Assembly: GCA_014529385.2 (NCBI GenBank)
Contig: CM043948.1
Coordinates: 81,697,760 to 81,761,759, forward strand
Origin: Adiantum capillus-veneris
Taxonomy: Eukaryota; Streptophyta; Polypodiopsida; Polypodiales; Pteridaceae
Direction: 5' to 3'
DNA length: 64,000 nucleotides
The translations under genes were made by a program, and so were the position numbers. Each line of letters begins with the position of its first letter. Within the stretch, counting starts at the first letter, position 1. Positions 42,474-54,103 of the stretch are shown here, one piece after another. The notes under the pieces are model-generated. The model made no database searches, was not told the origin of the DNA, and worked only from the letters and a program-made list of their open reading frames with translations.

Positions 42474-44275
42474 ACGTGGAGTGCAATCCATGTACCCAGA
42501 GGTCATTTTTGCAGAGAAGTTGTTAGTGACACTCTATATCAGTAGAACATTGCTCTAAAAAATGGTTGCAAGAAATTTCAAAAATCACATCAAAATTGGT
42601 TGACAGGGCAAGAACCGCAGAAACAACGGTTTCAGACACATAATTGAGCATATCTTGAGATTTTGATATCCAAATCACAAAAGACCAAGTAAACCAGTTA
42701 GAAAAAAATTACTGGTTAGTGACTGTGAAAATTACAGATTCATCTATAGTGGAATATGGATCGTGATCTCCATGTATCCCTAAAACAAAATTGGACATAA
42801 CAAAGACCAATTAACAGATATTGGCTTCAAACACCTTAAGCCAAAGTTTGGGATCAAATTGAGCTCAAAAAAACACTCAAAAGAAGAAAATTGTGGAAAC
42901 ACACCTAAAACTAGTTTGTCTGACCAAAATTTGGGCATTTTTCAACTTTTTGTATTCCAAATTCAAAAAGATTTTGGGAAGAGCTTTCAAATAGCAGAGA
43001 CTACAAGCTGATTAAATTTCATGTCAAAAGGATATTAAACATGGATCTTGATCCATGTACCTCATCGTAGTTTATGGCTGAGATTTGAGCAGTGAGTAGC
43101 TGAGGCCTAGATAAACACTTTTCCCAAAGAGGCATTTACAAAAGAGTTGAAAAAAGTGATCAAAAGAGCCAAAATCAAAGGATAGTCAAAAATTGTCAAA
43201 ATACACCCAAAATTCACTTTTGGTTGACCAAAACTGAACCAAATCCAAGAAGATTTTGGGGATAGTCTACAAACATCATAATCTATTAGCTAGCCAAATT
43301 TCAAGTTCATAAGTGATGGAACATGGATCACAATCCATGTCCCCCATCAGACAAATTTGGCATAGACTTCTCCAATCGATAGAAGAGACCATTAGAAACA
43401 ATATTTTCCAAAGAAAGATTACAAAAAGAATCCAAAACAAAGACCAAAAGGGCCTAAAACAGAAGATGGCCAAAAACCGTTAAAACAGATTTGAGATTTC
43501 ACTTTTGGTTAACCAAAACTTGTCCAAATCCAAAAAGATTTTGGTGACAACCTAGAAATACCTTCATCTATGAGTGGTTCAATTTTGGGATTAAAAGCTC
43601 TCTAAACATCGATCGTGATCCATGTACCTTTCTCAAGCCAGAACCTAGCCACCTTGATCTACATGCTATTTCTAGCCTAAGCCCAAAGTTTCATCTCATT
43701 CGGACATCAAAACCCAAGTCAAAATTCCAAATTGCCCAAATACTCTGAGAGAGTGCAAAAATTGACCTAATTTCCAATCCAGAGGTCCAAACCCAAAGGT
43801 TTGATACCTTAGCATCTAGTAATCATGTTGATCCTAATGGTACCAAGAAAACTCAATTTGACCTTCAAAAATGGATCGCAATCCATATCTTTGTGAAATT
43901 TTTCCATATTGTATTGCATATATAAGGAAACATATCCCCAAGTCCAATTTTGAAAAAAAAAGACCAAATTTGGGTCAAAAGGCATCAAAACAGTAGACAG
44001 ACTTAAAACCACAGAATAGACCTAGGATTTGGCTTTTGATCTATCAAAACAATTCTAAATTCAAAAGAATTTGAGATATAGTTTGTAAACATAGTGTGTA
44101 ACAAGCTCTCTAGATATCAAGTCCAGAAGTGGTGGAACATAGATTGCGATCCATGTCTCCCAACCTCATAAATTGGTGAAAAATAGTACAGATATTATAG
44201 ATGACCCTATCTAAATACTATCAAAATTTAATGTCAAAAGTTGACAGAGGGTCATGGATTGCAATCCATGTACCT
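42474..44275 (+). repeat. ~282 bp tandem array with a conserved palindrome
   Basis: Eight diverged units each carry a near-palindrome of the form ACATGGATC-N-GATCCATGTACC. Copies lie at about 42474, 42754, 43039 (ACATGGATCTTGATCCATGT, perfect 9-base arms), 43321, 43607, 43870, 44137 and 44252. Centres are 281-285 bases apart for the first five, then 263, 271 and 113. A second palindromic block (TTTTGGTTAACCAAAAC type) recurs at about 43218 and 43505. The units are otherwise heavily diverged. No coding frame spans them. Confidence 0.8.
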
Positions 44276-44689
44276 CTTCATAATGAGGGTATCTAACTTG
44301 ATGAGCATGTAGATATACTTGAGTACATCTCATATCTCAAGTTTGAGCTAAAAATACCCTCTAGAGACTAAGATACAAGCAAAAGTTCATGTGTCCTAGT
44401 CTTGAGATTTTTTGAGTGTTGTTTCAAGTGCAATTCACCAAACTTGCTCTAACTTTTGATACACAACTCCAAATTGAGTCAAGTAAAGTCATGATAAAAT
44501 CTTGTGAGAGGTAAGATACACTAGAAACTGATTTTAATTTTAAAGCCCAAATTTTACAAGTTTCTTAATTCCAATTTTTTAGGTTACCCAAAACCAATTT
44601 CTATAGACCAAAGGGTCACAGAGACCTGACTTTTGAGAGACCTGACCAAGAACAAAAAGCGATGAGTTGTACTAAGCTAAGGTGGGCTT

Positions 44690-44797
44690 ATCAAAGACCT
44701 CGTGTCCCATCTGAATCACTTCCTTGAGTATTGATACTATTATGTTAGTGTCAGATAGCTATGCTACAAACGTCCGTCACGCAGTGACCCACTAACA
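44690..44797 (+). repeat. truncated 3' LTR of the decayed element
   Basis: About 80% similar by eye to 41866-41964 (TTGAGTATTGATACTATTAT ... CCCACTAACA). The 5' part of this LTR is missing. With 41141-41964 it brackets the palindrome array as the interior of one element. Confidence 0.6.
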
Positions 44798-45030
44798 AGA
44801 GACATGCATCATTTTGGTAGGAAAGAGGCTTAACCTCATAGATTTCATTAGTGTGCAGATTGCATCAATTTTTGCATCGACCCCTTCTTTTCAGTTTTAT
44901 GACTCTGGTCTCTCTCATGGCTGCATGGTGCTGGTAGTTGGAGCATGTATCATTGTCATTTGCACCATGTTCTGGCGTGCTCTGCTGTTCAAGGGTTTGA
45001 TCGTGTTTACTCCAAGCAGTCAACATTAAG
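44798..45030 (+). other. no gene recognised
   Basis: A short ORF (44814-45029) has a hydrophobic segment (CMVLVVGACIIVICTMFW) but no family match. Probably chance. Confidence 0.3.
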
Positions 45031-46060
45031 GGCGCAATGGATTTTGCATTCGCCTCCTACTACGGCACCTCATCAGCATCCTTGTATTCGCTATCTTCTT
45101 TCAATTCTTTCAAAAATTTATAGAAAGGAGGCATATCAAGTGATGTGGCTAAAGTTTTCTCATACTTCTTTAATTCCTCCTTTATCTCCTCTTCATATGC
45201 ATGCTACAGGTTTTGCAATTGAGTCAGATCTACCATCAAAGCTTCCTCACTATTGGTAGTAGCAACCCTTGATCTAAGTGTATGATTATCTGCTTCTAGG
45301 GTGCCGATCTTGTATGTCATATTGTGCGTAAACTCAACAAGGTGCTCAGTGGCCTGCTTTTCTTTTTTTCCTAAATTCTCAGCTAGCTTTTGAGTAGCAT
45401 TGGCCTCCTTAGCTTCTTTCTTAATCTGCTCAATTATTGCTGGCAGCCTCTATCTTTCTTTGGCATGTTGAGAGCTTTCCGCTTGTTTCTCTCTTCTTAT
45501 CTCAACAATGCACTCTCCAGCTTCTATTTGTTGGTCATCATATAGACTCTAACAAGTCTCCAAAGCTTGCAGATGCTTGGTCTGATCCTATATGAGCTTA
45601 TGCAGATTTGAAAGATAAGTTCTAGCACATATGTTAAGAGACATATGCATCGCATGGATTCTTTGGTCACTACCGCCCACATAAATGAGTCGTTGAAGTT
45701 AAGACTCCATGCTTGGGACCACAATCATTGTTGTCAGTAGAGTTGCAGTGGCGGCACCTCTTTTAGTTTTGCAGCAACTTGCTTACTCAGGTTGTTCAAG
45801 GTAGTCTCACTAGATGAACATGTAGATTTTGCTTATCGGCTTAGCTGAATCTAACAAGCGGGTGAGGGTGCTTACCAGCACCGTTACTTTTCTCTTCTTT
45901 GGCAATGATGCACCATCTTCCACATGCACAATCTTTGCTCCTTTCATGGTCTTTTGACTAGCTTCTATCCAAACAATATCTTTGCTGGGTTTCTCGGTAT
46001 CTGGCACATTCACCTTATCTTTGCCCTTGTCTTTGGGGTCGATAGGTGCCAGCTATGCCA
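45031..46060 (-). pseudogene. decayed lysine-rich coiled-coil protein
   Basis: Read on the minus strand, several frame-broken pieces form a plausible protein. From 46013 there is DTEKPSKDIVWIEASQKTMK and KIVHVEDGASLPKKRKV. Past stops, about 45510-45030 gives IEQIKKEAKEANATQKLAEN, LGKKEKQATEHLVEFTHNM, YKIGTLEADNHTLRSRVA and EEEIKEELKKYEKTLA, with heptad-like spacing of hydrophobic residues. I do not recognise the family. Such coiled-coil tails occur in plant transposon-associated proteins, but that link is only a guess. Confidence 0.45.
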
Positions 46061-46229
46061 CCATATCCTTTCCTGCTTCTTTACATTTGAGCCTTTGTTA
46101 TCTTTGACAGATTACCATATCTTTTAATGAACCAGTTGAGCCCATGCCACCAGTTGTCCTACTTTTGCATACATGAACAATGTTAAATACTCCTTGCTCA
46201 TTATGTCGCCCTTGAGATGCATCTAAATG

Positions 46230-46556
46230 TGTTGCAAAATCGATTCAAACCTTAGCCTTATTTGCTCCCTCCCACTCTCCCTTGCTTCTCTTTCCCTCTT
46301 TTTGTCCCTTCTCTCCTCCCTCCCCTTCCTCCCTCCTCTTCTTTCTCTTCACCTCTCTCTTCGCCATCCCCTCCCTCTTCCCCTTCCACTCCCCTCCCTC
46401 CACTTTCTCTCCCTTCCCTCTCCCCATTCGCTCTTAACCTCTCTTCTCCCTTTTCTCTCTTTACCTCATTGTTCTCCCTGCCCTCACTCTTCCCCTCCAT
46501 CCCCCTTTTATCTCCCCTCTCTCTTCTCCTTCCCCTTTCTCTTCGCCTCTCTTAAG
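46230..46556 (+). repeat. polypyrimidine tract (CTCCC/TTCC-rich)
   Basis: About 320 bases almost entirely C and T on the plus strand. ORFs on either strand here are low-complexity artefacts (Ser/Leu/Pro or Lys/Glu/Gly). Confidence 0.85.
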
Positions 46557-46594
46557 AGTAAGCAAGGAGCAAGTAGCATTGCTCTCCCTCCATC

Positions 46595-47150
46595 CATGGC
46601 TCCTGCCTCCTTGGATGAGCTCATGACTGAGCTATCTGGTTATGTGGTGGATAGCCACATCTCATCGGGCTTGATGAATGTACACAATGTGCCATACAAC
46701 CACCTTGTCCCACACATTCCTCTATGCCGACTTCTAGATAACCCCTCCATTTGATACAAGAATGAGTGTGTGACTGAGTTGACAAACTTTATTGCCAAAA
46801 GAGGTTACCACTCCACCATAGCCCAGGTCATCATCTAAGAAATGTTCCTTGGGCAGAAGCAATGGAGTTTGAACAATGCAGTGTGCACGAGAGGCATCTC
46901 AATATTTCTATAGCTTTTAGTGGACGAACTCCTAGCCATCCTTGAGCTTCACCATATGGGCAAAAAGATGTTTATCGTGTGGAATGGCAATCCTTCATTG
47001 CACGCGTGGAAGGAGTGGGCATACAGGGAGTCATTGGACGAGAACACAACCTTGCACGTGGAGTGCATCCTTGTGGAGTTTGAGCAGCAAGAGATGGTCT
47101 TTCAATGTGTATTTGAATAGAGTGACTTTGAGTGTACATTCCACACATTA
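46595..47150 (+). pseudogene. decayed ORF, unknown
   Basis: One frame, with stops, reads MAPASLDELMTELSGYVVDS and then VPHIPLCRLLDNPSI, and after two more stops LDELLAILELHHMGKKMFIV-like sequence to EFEQQEMVFQCVFE (46920-47120). Composition is protein-like and unlike its neighbours. I cannot name a family. It may belong to the same broken element as the minus-strand coiled-coil gene. Confidence 0.3.
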
Positions 47151-47251
47151 CTATCCAAATATTTTTATGTTGCAAAAGCTTGATCTTGTGGGCCCTACCT
47201 CCCTATTAGAGAAGTTCCATGGCAATGACAGGCTGCAACTTAAAGGGCTAT

Positions 47252-47617
47252 CTAGAGCAATGTTATGAACCGATTGAGGTGGCTTAAACTACCGATATCT
47301 TTGCTGGCACGGCTACTTTGGAAGGTAAGCTTTACACCTTCTGCTTTTCTTTCATGGGGAGGATCAATGTTGTATCCATCGATACAACTCTTGCTATGGG
47401 TTTTTTGCAAGATGAGTTTAATGTAATGTATCACGCAAAGATCAAGGTCGCTTCCCCTCACCTGAGCAATGTCTGGGTGAACTGAAAGAGAGGAGATGGT
47501 GAGTCCATCGATTGCCTCCATGGTTAGGACGTGTGGGCTAAATGCCCCTAGTTCTTGGACTGCCTTGAGAAAACGTTCATGTAAAGCAGGGGGAAAATCC
47601 AAAAGGGATATGCACAT
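47252..47617 (-). pseudogene. possible GARP/MYB-CC DNA-binding fragment
   Basis: The minus-strand ORF includes FPPALHERFLKAVQELGAF and then VLTMEAIDGLTISSL. The first part resembles helix 1 of plant GARP domains (WTPxLHERFxxAVxxLGG). The second resembles the later TPKxVLxxMxxxGLTIxHVKSH block, with the end diverged. The similarity is short and judged by eye. If correct it is a broken piece, since neither the lead tryptophan nor the SHLQKY end is present. Confidence 0.3.
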
Positions 47618-48229
47618 AAGACACTTTTAGTGACTTTAGGCATGAAACATAGTTAAGACACTTATACTAGAGTGCTTGGAGGGGCTCTCTCCTATATGCA
47701 ATTTCACAAATGTGTTGAGTCTTTGAACTTAGTTGTCCTAGACTATGTGTTGTAGGTGGTGGTCTCTCAACATGTTTTGTGGTTTCTCATGAGGTGTTAA
47801 CGGTCTTAATCGTCTTGATTTTGTGAAATTTTGACAGGCCATACATAGCAAGCACACGAGCGCGGAGCCAGTGAGGTTGCTACAGATGGGGAGGGATTTG
47901 ACTGCAATGACAACATTCTTCAAGAGCCACTGATGTGCAGAGGGGATCCTTGGATAGTTGACAATAGAGAAGCCCATTTTGACCTGGTATCAAGAAGAGC
48001 GAGTTCCTCTCTAGGTACAACACACTTGATGTACAACATATCAATATGTCCAGCTCTTACCGGCACCATAGACTATTTTGTTAATAGTGAAGAAGGAAAA
48101 TGAGTTTGTAGCCTCCATCTCCGTCGTGTGCTCTCTTGGGTGTATACGAGTGTGCTTGCAAGAGTTCAAGCTCTCATTCTCTCTCTTTATATCTAACAGT
48201 CTGCCACCACTATGTTGATTCACTATCAG
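47618..48229. other. no gene recognised
   Basis: Short ORFs only. The minus-strand ORF at 47738-47977 has a hydrophobic centre (SALVCLLCMAC) with no known motif. Confidence 0.35.
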
Positions 48230-48770
48230 AGTGCACTAGCAATTGCAATGTTCCATGTTGGCACCAAGCACATTGAGATATATTACCGAATGTGGCAACT
48301 ATTGTGCTAAAGGAAGAAACCTTATAGACAAACATCTTATTTGGTTAAGTGACTCAAAGGTGCACCAACATCACAAAGATACCTTGTGTCTGCCATGCCA
48401 CTTTACTTGGCCTGTAAACGTGCTCAACTACTTTAAATTCTCTGGTGCTAGAACCTTTGGAATGGCTTCAACCTTGTTTTGATTAATGGATAGCCCATTC
48501 TCTGAAATTATAAGCCCTTAAAGAGTGTCTTCTCTACAAAAATGGCTGCTTTATAAGAATTTAAAGACATTATGAAGTTCTTGCATCTCTCCAAACATTT
48601 CTCAAGGTGCTCTTAATGCTCTGCCTTCTTTCCAATCATACCAAAATCATCAAGGAAAACTCTCATGAATGAAGTTAGAAAGGGCTCAAATACCTTTGTT
48701 GATGTTTTTGGAAAGGATAAAGGTCCATTTTTTAGGTCAAAGCTCTGTTAGAGTTATGACATCTCTCTAG
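48230..48770 (-). pseudogene. Ty3/gypsy reverse transcriptase fragment, decayed
   Basis: Read on the minus strand from about 48760: KNGPLSFPKTSTKVFEPFL, then FMRVFLDDFGMIGKK (the catalytic xDD box, about 48650), EHLEKCLERCKNF and AAIFVEKTLFKGL. After stops it gives APENLK then GQVKWHGRH (about 48420), matching the region after RT in gypsy pol. Many stops and frame changes. It is an isolated fragment with no LTR recognised nearby. Confidence 0.7.
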
Positions 48771-51133
48771 ATTTATCCAGATGGTCCCACTTTCTCCCAG
48801 TTTGACAAGTGTTAGGGAGTGAGGGTTGTTTTGTGGCTATGCACAAGGAGTGTAAGGCAATCTTCTCATGTCGGGATTTTCCAACCATGTTTAGCTTAGG
48901 TTTTGGCATTAGGCTCCTGTAGGCTTGGGAATCTAGGATATTTTATCCGAGCCTTATCTAATTTTTCCCCGAGCCTTGGAGGCCTCTACTACCTTGTTGT
49001 TCCCATTTCCTTGCTTTTGCCCTCTTTTATACCACTTCATGAGGGCTGGCGGGCAGATTTCTAGGGGACCTATATATGATAGGACCCGGGGGGGGGGGGG
49101 GGGGGGGGGGGGGGGTCTTTAAGCTGCATTGTGCATTGTGTTGCATATGCATGTATGCTATGTAATTAATATGCTATGACGTATGTCTGATGGTCAAAAT
49201 GTTGTTCATAATTTATAATAGGCAATGAAACTAGGCTTTAAAGCATGATCCCTTTCAACAGAAGACATAGGCCAGGCTCTAAGAATTTCTATTTCCCACT
49301 GAAACAAGTAGATTATGAATTTCTTCCCACTTAACTTGCTAGATTATCCCAAACTGTAACCCAAGTTGGCGAACAAGTTGGATATAAATATCTTCAAAAA
49401 AAGGCTTTATATGTTGGTGATTTTGCAGATGAAACCTCATCTCCTCATGCATAGAACAGCTTCTTATCTTTTCCACCCTTTTAACTAGCTAGACTACGGA
49501 GACCATAAAAACTTCTTGTTGGCATAACAAAATAAGTGTTGCTCTAGTAGTAACACCTAAGAGGCTTACACCACGCCATCTTGGTGGTGATTTGTTCTTT
49601 GAGATTACACCTCTGATGTGTTTGGCTGATTGAGATTCAAGCTCCTTGCTTACTCTTAAGAGCAGGAAGTGCTATGTGGAGGCATTTAAGATATTCAGGG
49701 TTGTCCTACGGGAAAATACGATGTATTACACAGTTTAGATTCGTGTGATGTGTTTTCAAAAAATTCTTCAAAAGTATTTAATATCGTACGGTGTGTTGTA
49801 TCATACAGTCATTCAGCACGGTTGTAGAGTAAGGTGTATTTGTCCTTACAGGACCTTCCATTAAGACAGTTAAAGCCCCTCATTCTTAAGAATTAGGAGA
49901 TAATAGCTTCGTACAGCCCTCGCAATATCCTCAAGAGCACCTTTTTGGCAAGTAGATTTGGACATCCATGTTGTCCAAGACATAGAAAGTGAGTTAAGCC
50001 ATTGTGACATTCTCGAGTCAATAGTTGAGCTACAAGACACATTCTTTACCGACCCAAAAGAAGTTGCCTTCATCATCCGATTTAACAAAGGCTTTTACTC
50101 AAGTTGAACATGGCAATTTCCTTTACGCACACAGCTTGATCAAGTTTCAAAAGACGTTACAGACGTCTCTACTTCAATGGTTTTGAAACCTTCTCAAAGG
50201 GCACAGTAATCAGCAAGCAGATTAGCCTTGCTTGTTTAGGTGTAGTGTACTAAATAACAAAAACCAACAAGAAAATCTGACCTCTTTATATTGTGGAAGT
50301 ATGCATTGCAGAATATGCAAGTGCCTCATTTGAAGAGACGTGGCTTGTGAAGATATAAAACACATAAAAACAATTCAGAATATAGTCAGAAAAAAGAAAT
50401 TGTGTACCAGCATGAACTTATTTGAGTTCCTAGTGGATGAGAAGCTAGGCCCTCCTCTTATGCCAAGAATGACACTCACTACAGGAAACATAACAACTAC
50501 AGAATGGAGAATTCGTGCCTTCATAATACGATAATTTGAAGTAACTTTTCACGACTGCATCTTGGAAGTATAGACAACGTATCAAATACCTCCATTAGCA
50601 CGCTTGCCTTGCTTGATCTCGCATACTGGAGCCTGAAAAACTTTCTTTCGAATGGGTAGCATTTGATGAATTGAAAGTATACATATACACAAAGTCCCAT
50701 CTAGCAGGTACTCATTTTTCTGTGCCAATAAAGGCTACTTGAAACACTTTTCCAATGTACATACTAATGACTGGAACTTTATAATCAACATCTATCAGTG
50801 CTACATCTTCATTGTCTCTAACCCCACTTTGAAGACAGGATTGCCTTTTAAAGCGGCCATGATCAAAAAGCTTGACCACTTCAAGTAACGATTGTTAACC
50901 CCAATTTGAAGACAGGATTGCCTTTTAAAGCGGTAATGATCAAAAAGCTTGACCACTTCAAGGACGATATGTGTAGAGCATATGCAACAGCAGCAGGTGT
51001 CAAGAAATTAATGAATGGCCAATAAAGCCCCACTTCAAGTCGATTCAGACAGCTTCACTAGGACCTGCTGCTGTATGCTGAGATCTTAATGAAACAGCTC
51101 ACATAACTTATGAGTGTGAATAGCACCTTGTAA
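48771..51133. other. 2.4 kb with no clear gene; small duplication and G run
   Basis: A run of 28 G lies at 49088-49115. A 77 base direct duplication (anchor GAAGACAGG at 50831 and 50908) lies at about 50820-50965. A minus-strand stretch at about 50700-50820 reads VALIDVDYKVPVISMYIGKV then FQVAFIGTEK, which looks protein-like and could be a decayed or spliced exon, but I cannot name it. The ORF 49870-50088 (minus) is also unrecognised. Confidence 0.4.
50820..50965 (+). repeat. 77 bp tandem duplication
   Basis: AACCCCA(C/A)TTTGAAGACAGG and the following ~50 bases occur twice in a row with a few differences (GCGGCCATG versus GCGGTAATG). Confidence 0.8.
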
Positions 51134-51735
51134 TCACCCATCCATGGATAGTGATGCTAGGGCAGCTGCCTCCTCCTTCATTTTCAACGCATCGACAAAC
51201 ATATCAAGTCCACCTTCCATAAAACTTTGAATAGAATGTGTTGTGATCCCAGCTCGATGATCCGTCACTCTACCTTGAGGAAAATTGTATGTCCTAATAC
51301 GCTCAGACCTATCTCCACTCCCAATCTAGGAGAAAGGACACTGGTAAATTACGAGCACAGCTTTTTATTAAGGCATCTTTTGGCCTAAGAAATCTACCTG
51401 TAGTTGTCGCAACTCGGACCGGCTAGCACTGAACCGTTTCCGCTCTGCTTCATAAAGTCGAGCACGTAGAATGCTCATAGCCCTTGCTTTATTCTATGGC
51501 AATTCCTTGTCACACCAGTTAGCTAAAAGCATCTGCAAGCTTAATATTGGCGCAATCTACAAAGAACACATCGTACCTGATGCTGAGACCGCTCGTCTTG
51601 GATTGCAACTACTATTCCACTAGGAATGTGGGTGATTCGCACAGCACTGCTAGTTGTGTTTACATGCTGCCCCCCTGCTCCTCCTGCTCTGTAAGTGTCA
51701 ATGCGCAAATCCCCATTCCGTATTTGCACATCTAC
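51134..51735 (-). CDS. mitochondrial-type peptide chain release factor 1, last three exons
   Basis: A class I release factor, which recognises stop codons and frees the peptide on organelle ribosomes. Exons on the minus strand are 51577-51735, 51398-51493 and 51134-51325, in one phase, with GT-AG introns of 83 and 72 bases. The first reads [20 protein letters not shown] then [20 protein letters not shown]; the GGQ is the catalytic motif that enters the peptidyl-transferase centre. Next comes [20 protein letters not shown], then [20 protein letters not shown] and [15 protein letters not shown], ending in a TGA at 51134-51136. The sequence style fits mitochondrial rather than plastid RF1. Domains before VDVQ (codon recognition) were not found upstream, so this is a partial gene or pseudogene. 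Confidence 0.85.
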
Positions 51736-54103
51736 CTGATTATTAAAGAAACTCCAAATTGATAAATCTATAAAAGCTGTGCAACACAATAAAGACTTTA
51801 AGAGGCCCTTTTTTGAAGTAAAGAGATCACTACAAATGGAAACACCATGTCATGAGCTTTTCCTAAGAGTGCTAAAGAATAGGGCTCACATTTCCCAAGA
51901 GGAGCCTGACAAGCCACCTGGGTAATGCAAAGAAATGACTTCTCAAGATTTCAGGCCAATAAACTTAGGCTGGGTTCAGATGGAGGCGGCAAAAATTGTT
52001 ATCACTATTACTACTTTTTAACATTTTATCATTTTTACTTATGTTTTATTCTCAAAAACCATTCAAAAGAAGCAATGTGCATAGACCACTCCTTTACCTA
52101 CTATTTTTAGAGTTTAAGTCAAAGGCAACCACTTCTATTTTTGGGTGCATGCATGAAGAGAGAGAGAGAGAATCCCAAAATCCAGTCTTCGCGCGCACCG
52201 CACTTTTTCGGCAGGAATCAACTTCTTGACTTTTCACGAGGAAGATGGAGCGCTCCGAGAGCATCCTGAGCAAGTTATCTACAGTTTTACCCCCCTTTCG
52301 AACCCAACAGAGCCATCAAAATCTCCATCAGAGCAAAGCTACAGAATATACACTTTTGCCCTCTTTAATGCTAATTTTCTTTCTTAATCATGGCATACAC
52401 TCTCTCCATTACGTAGTTCATGCTCTCTTATCTTTTCATATATTTATCTTATTGTAATTCATGCTCCATGAGATGAATAAAGAGGCGGAAGGCAAATAAT
52501 CAATCATATTGATTGAGGGGGATGGTTGGTACCCAATATGGTGTCTTGTGTTTTGATTCTCGTTTATGTTGCTCTCTTTGTGTGTTGTGATTATTCAATC
52601 AATCGTTTTGTTGAATTTATTTTTATTTAATGAATCAAAGTTGTGTTGAAAGTGTTGGGAAGATTTTAGGAAGCCAATAGAAATCAACCTCTCTCAAAGT
52701 CCTCCACCCCTCTGTTCAGATGAGGCGGCAACTGCTCGGTATGCACAAGTAATTGTAGCCGATCATGTTCGATGTGTTGGTTAAAGCTGAGCAGTAAACC
52801 TGCTGCCTATCCAATGTTCATCTTTCCCGCCTACACATTGCACTGACGAATAGGCACCCAAGCTCTTCTCCAAAGGAAGGAAGGCGGGGGGCCCGCGGGG
52901 TGGGGTGGGGGGGGGGGGGGGGATTCTAAGCGTGGGTCTGGAGAAGAGAAATTTCATTTCACCAATACCTGCACACCACATCCGCAATACGCCCAACCTT
53001 AATCAACAACATTCATAGGGCTCTTTAATCATGTAGAGCCTTTTCAAAGGGGTTGTAAGATTACATGTAGGCCATTCTAATGTTTAACCCATCCTTGCTT
53101 CGCTTCAGTACCTTGCCAGCAACCACATGCATCCAGATTTGAGTTTTTTTTGCGCTCTACTAGCCATTACTTTTGGGTCAAGAGAGTAATATACGTAGTC
53201 AAGATTTGCTGAGGCATAGGCATTCAGCCTAGGGGGTGTTTTCCTTTTTGCCAGTTCAAGTTTTAGAAGCACTCTCACGACAGTGATTGCATATGTTGTC
53301 AACAGCCCATGAAGTAACTGTTCAGCCTCCATGCAGGATGGCATGCTTTAGAGAGTATTCCAGGGATGTCGCCAGCCACCATTCATAGTGCACACGGAAT
53401 CCAGCTTTAATAACTTGGACCTTCGGGAGTAATTTTCTATGGCACAGAGCAGCATGAACATTTGTCTAGTTGATTTTTGTTTCTTTCATTTTAAAGACCA
53501 CTTTGGCCTTTTGGGGGTCATTCCCGCAGTGTAGAAGATGAAAATAAAGGCTAGAAAGAGAGGGAAGAATCGACAACAGAGATTGGCTGGCTTCCTATGA
53601 GATGCATTTGTACACAAAGTCTGCAATTGGTGTTATTTCCTAGACTCCCCAAACATCAGGAAGGTTGCTTGTCACATAGGCCTCTAGGTATGAACCAGTC
53701 TATGAACACACCCTTAGCTGGGAGGATTAAGAAGAACAGTCAAAAATCATATAGAGCATCCATTGAGTGATCACACCAAACTTGGACTTCAGTCCTTTCA
53801 AAACTACACCCACACCGGATGTGGTGTGGGGTGGCGATAGGGGATGCCACCTCTTGCGATGGAGACTTGGCCTGTTGGGCTACAAAGAATGTAACCAGTC
53901 AGTAATATATGCCAAGCAGAAAACCACTGTTACAGACTTGACACAAATGAACCAATCAAAGGGAGCTAGCATGAAGGGATAATGTTGCCTACCGTAAAGC
54001 TATGGTGAAGGCATCAAGGTTATCAAACGTAGAACAATACTCAAGTCCACTAGTACCATCCGGGATCTTCTCACGAACAAATTGATATCTTCTCAGGATA
54101 GCC
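51736..54103. other. 2.4 kb upstream of RF1 exons, no gene assigned
   Basis: Probably RF1 intron or intergenic DNA. It contains a G run at 52907-52922 next to a GC-rich patch. A minus-strand stretch near 53440-53330 reads VIKAGFRVHYEWWLATSLEY then SLKHAILHGG, and another frame continues to 53105. It looks protein-like, but I do not recognise it and it does not resemble RF1. Confidence 0.4.

Noticed and set aside
41965-44690. Expected gag-pol in the interior of the element with the tRNA-Asp-like primer site
   Set aside because: I read all frames listed for this stretch and saw no gag, RT or integrase motif. The space is filled by the palindrome array.
53105-53344. 79-codon minus-strand ORF considered as an upstream RF1 exon
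   Set aside because: The peptide does not match any RF1 domain I know (no GTGG or HRVQRVP landmark) and has no clear splice sites in phase.
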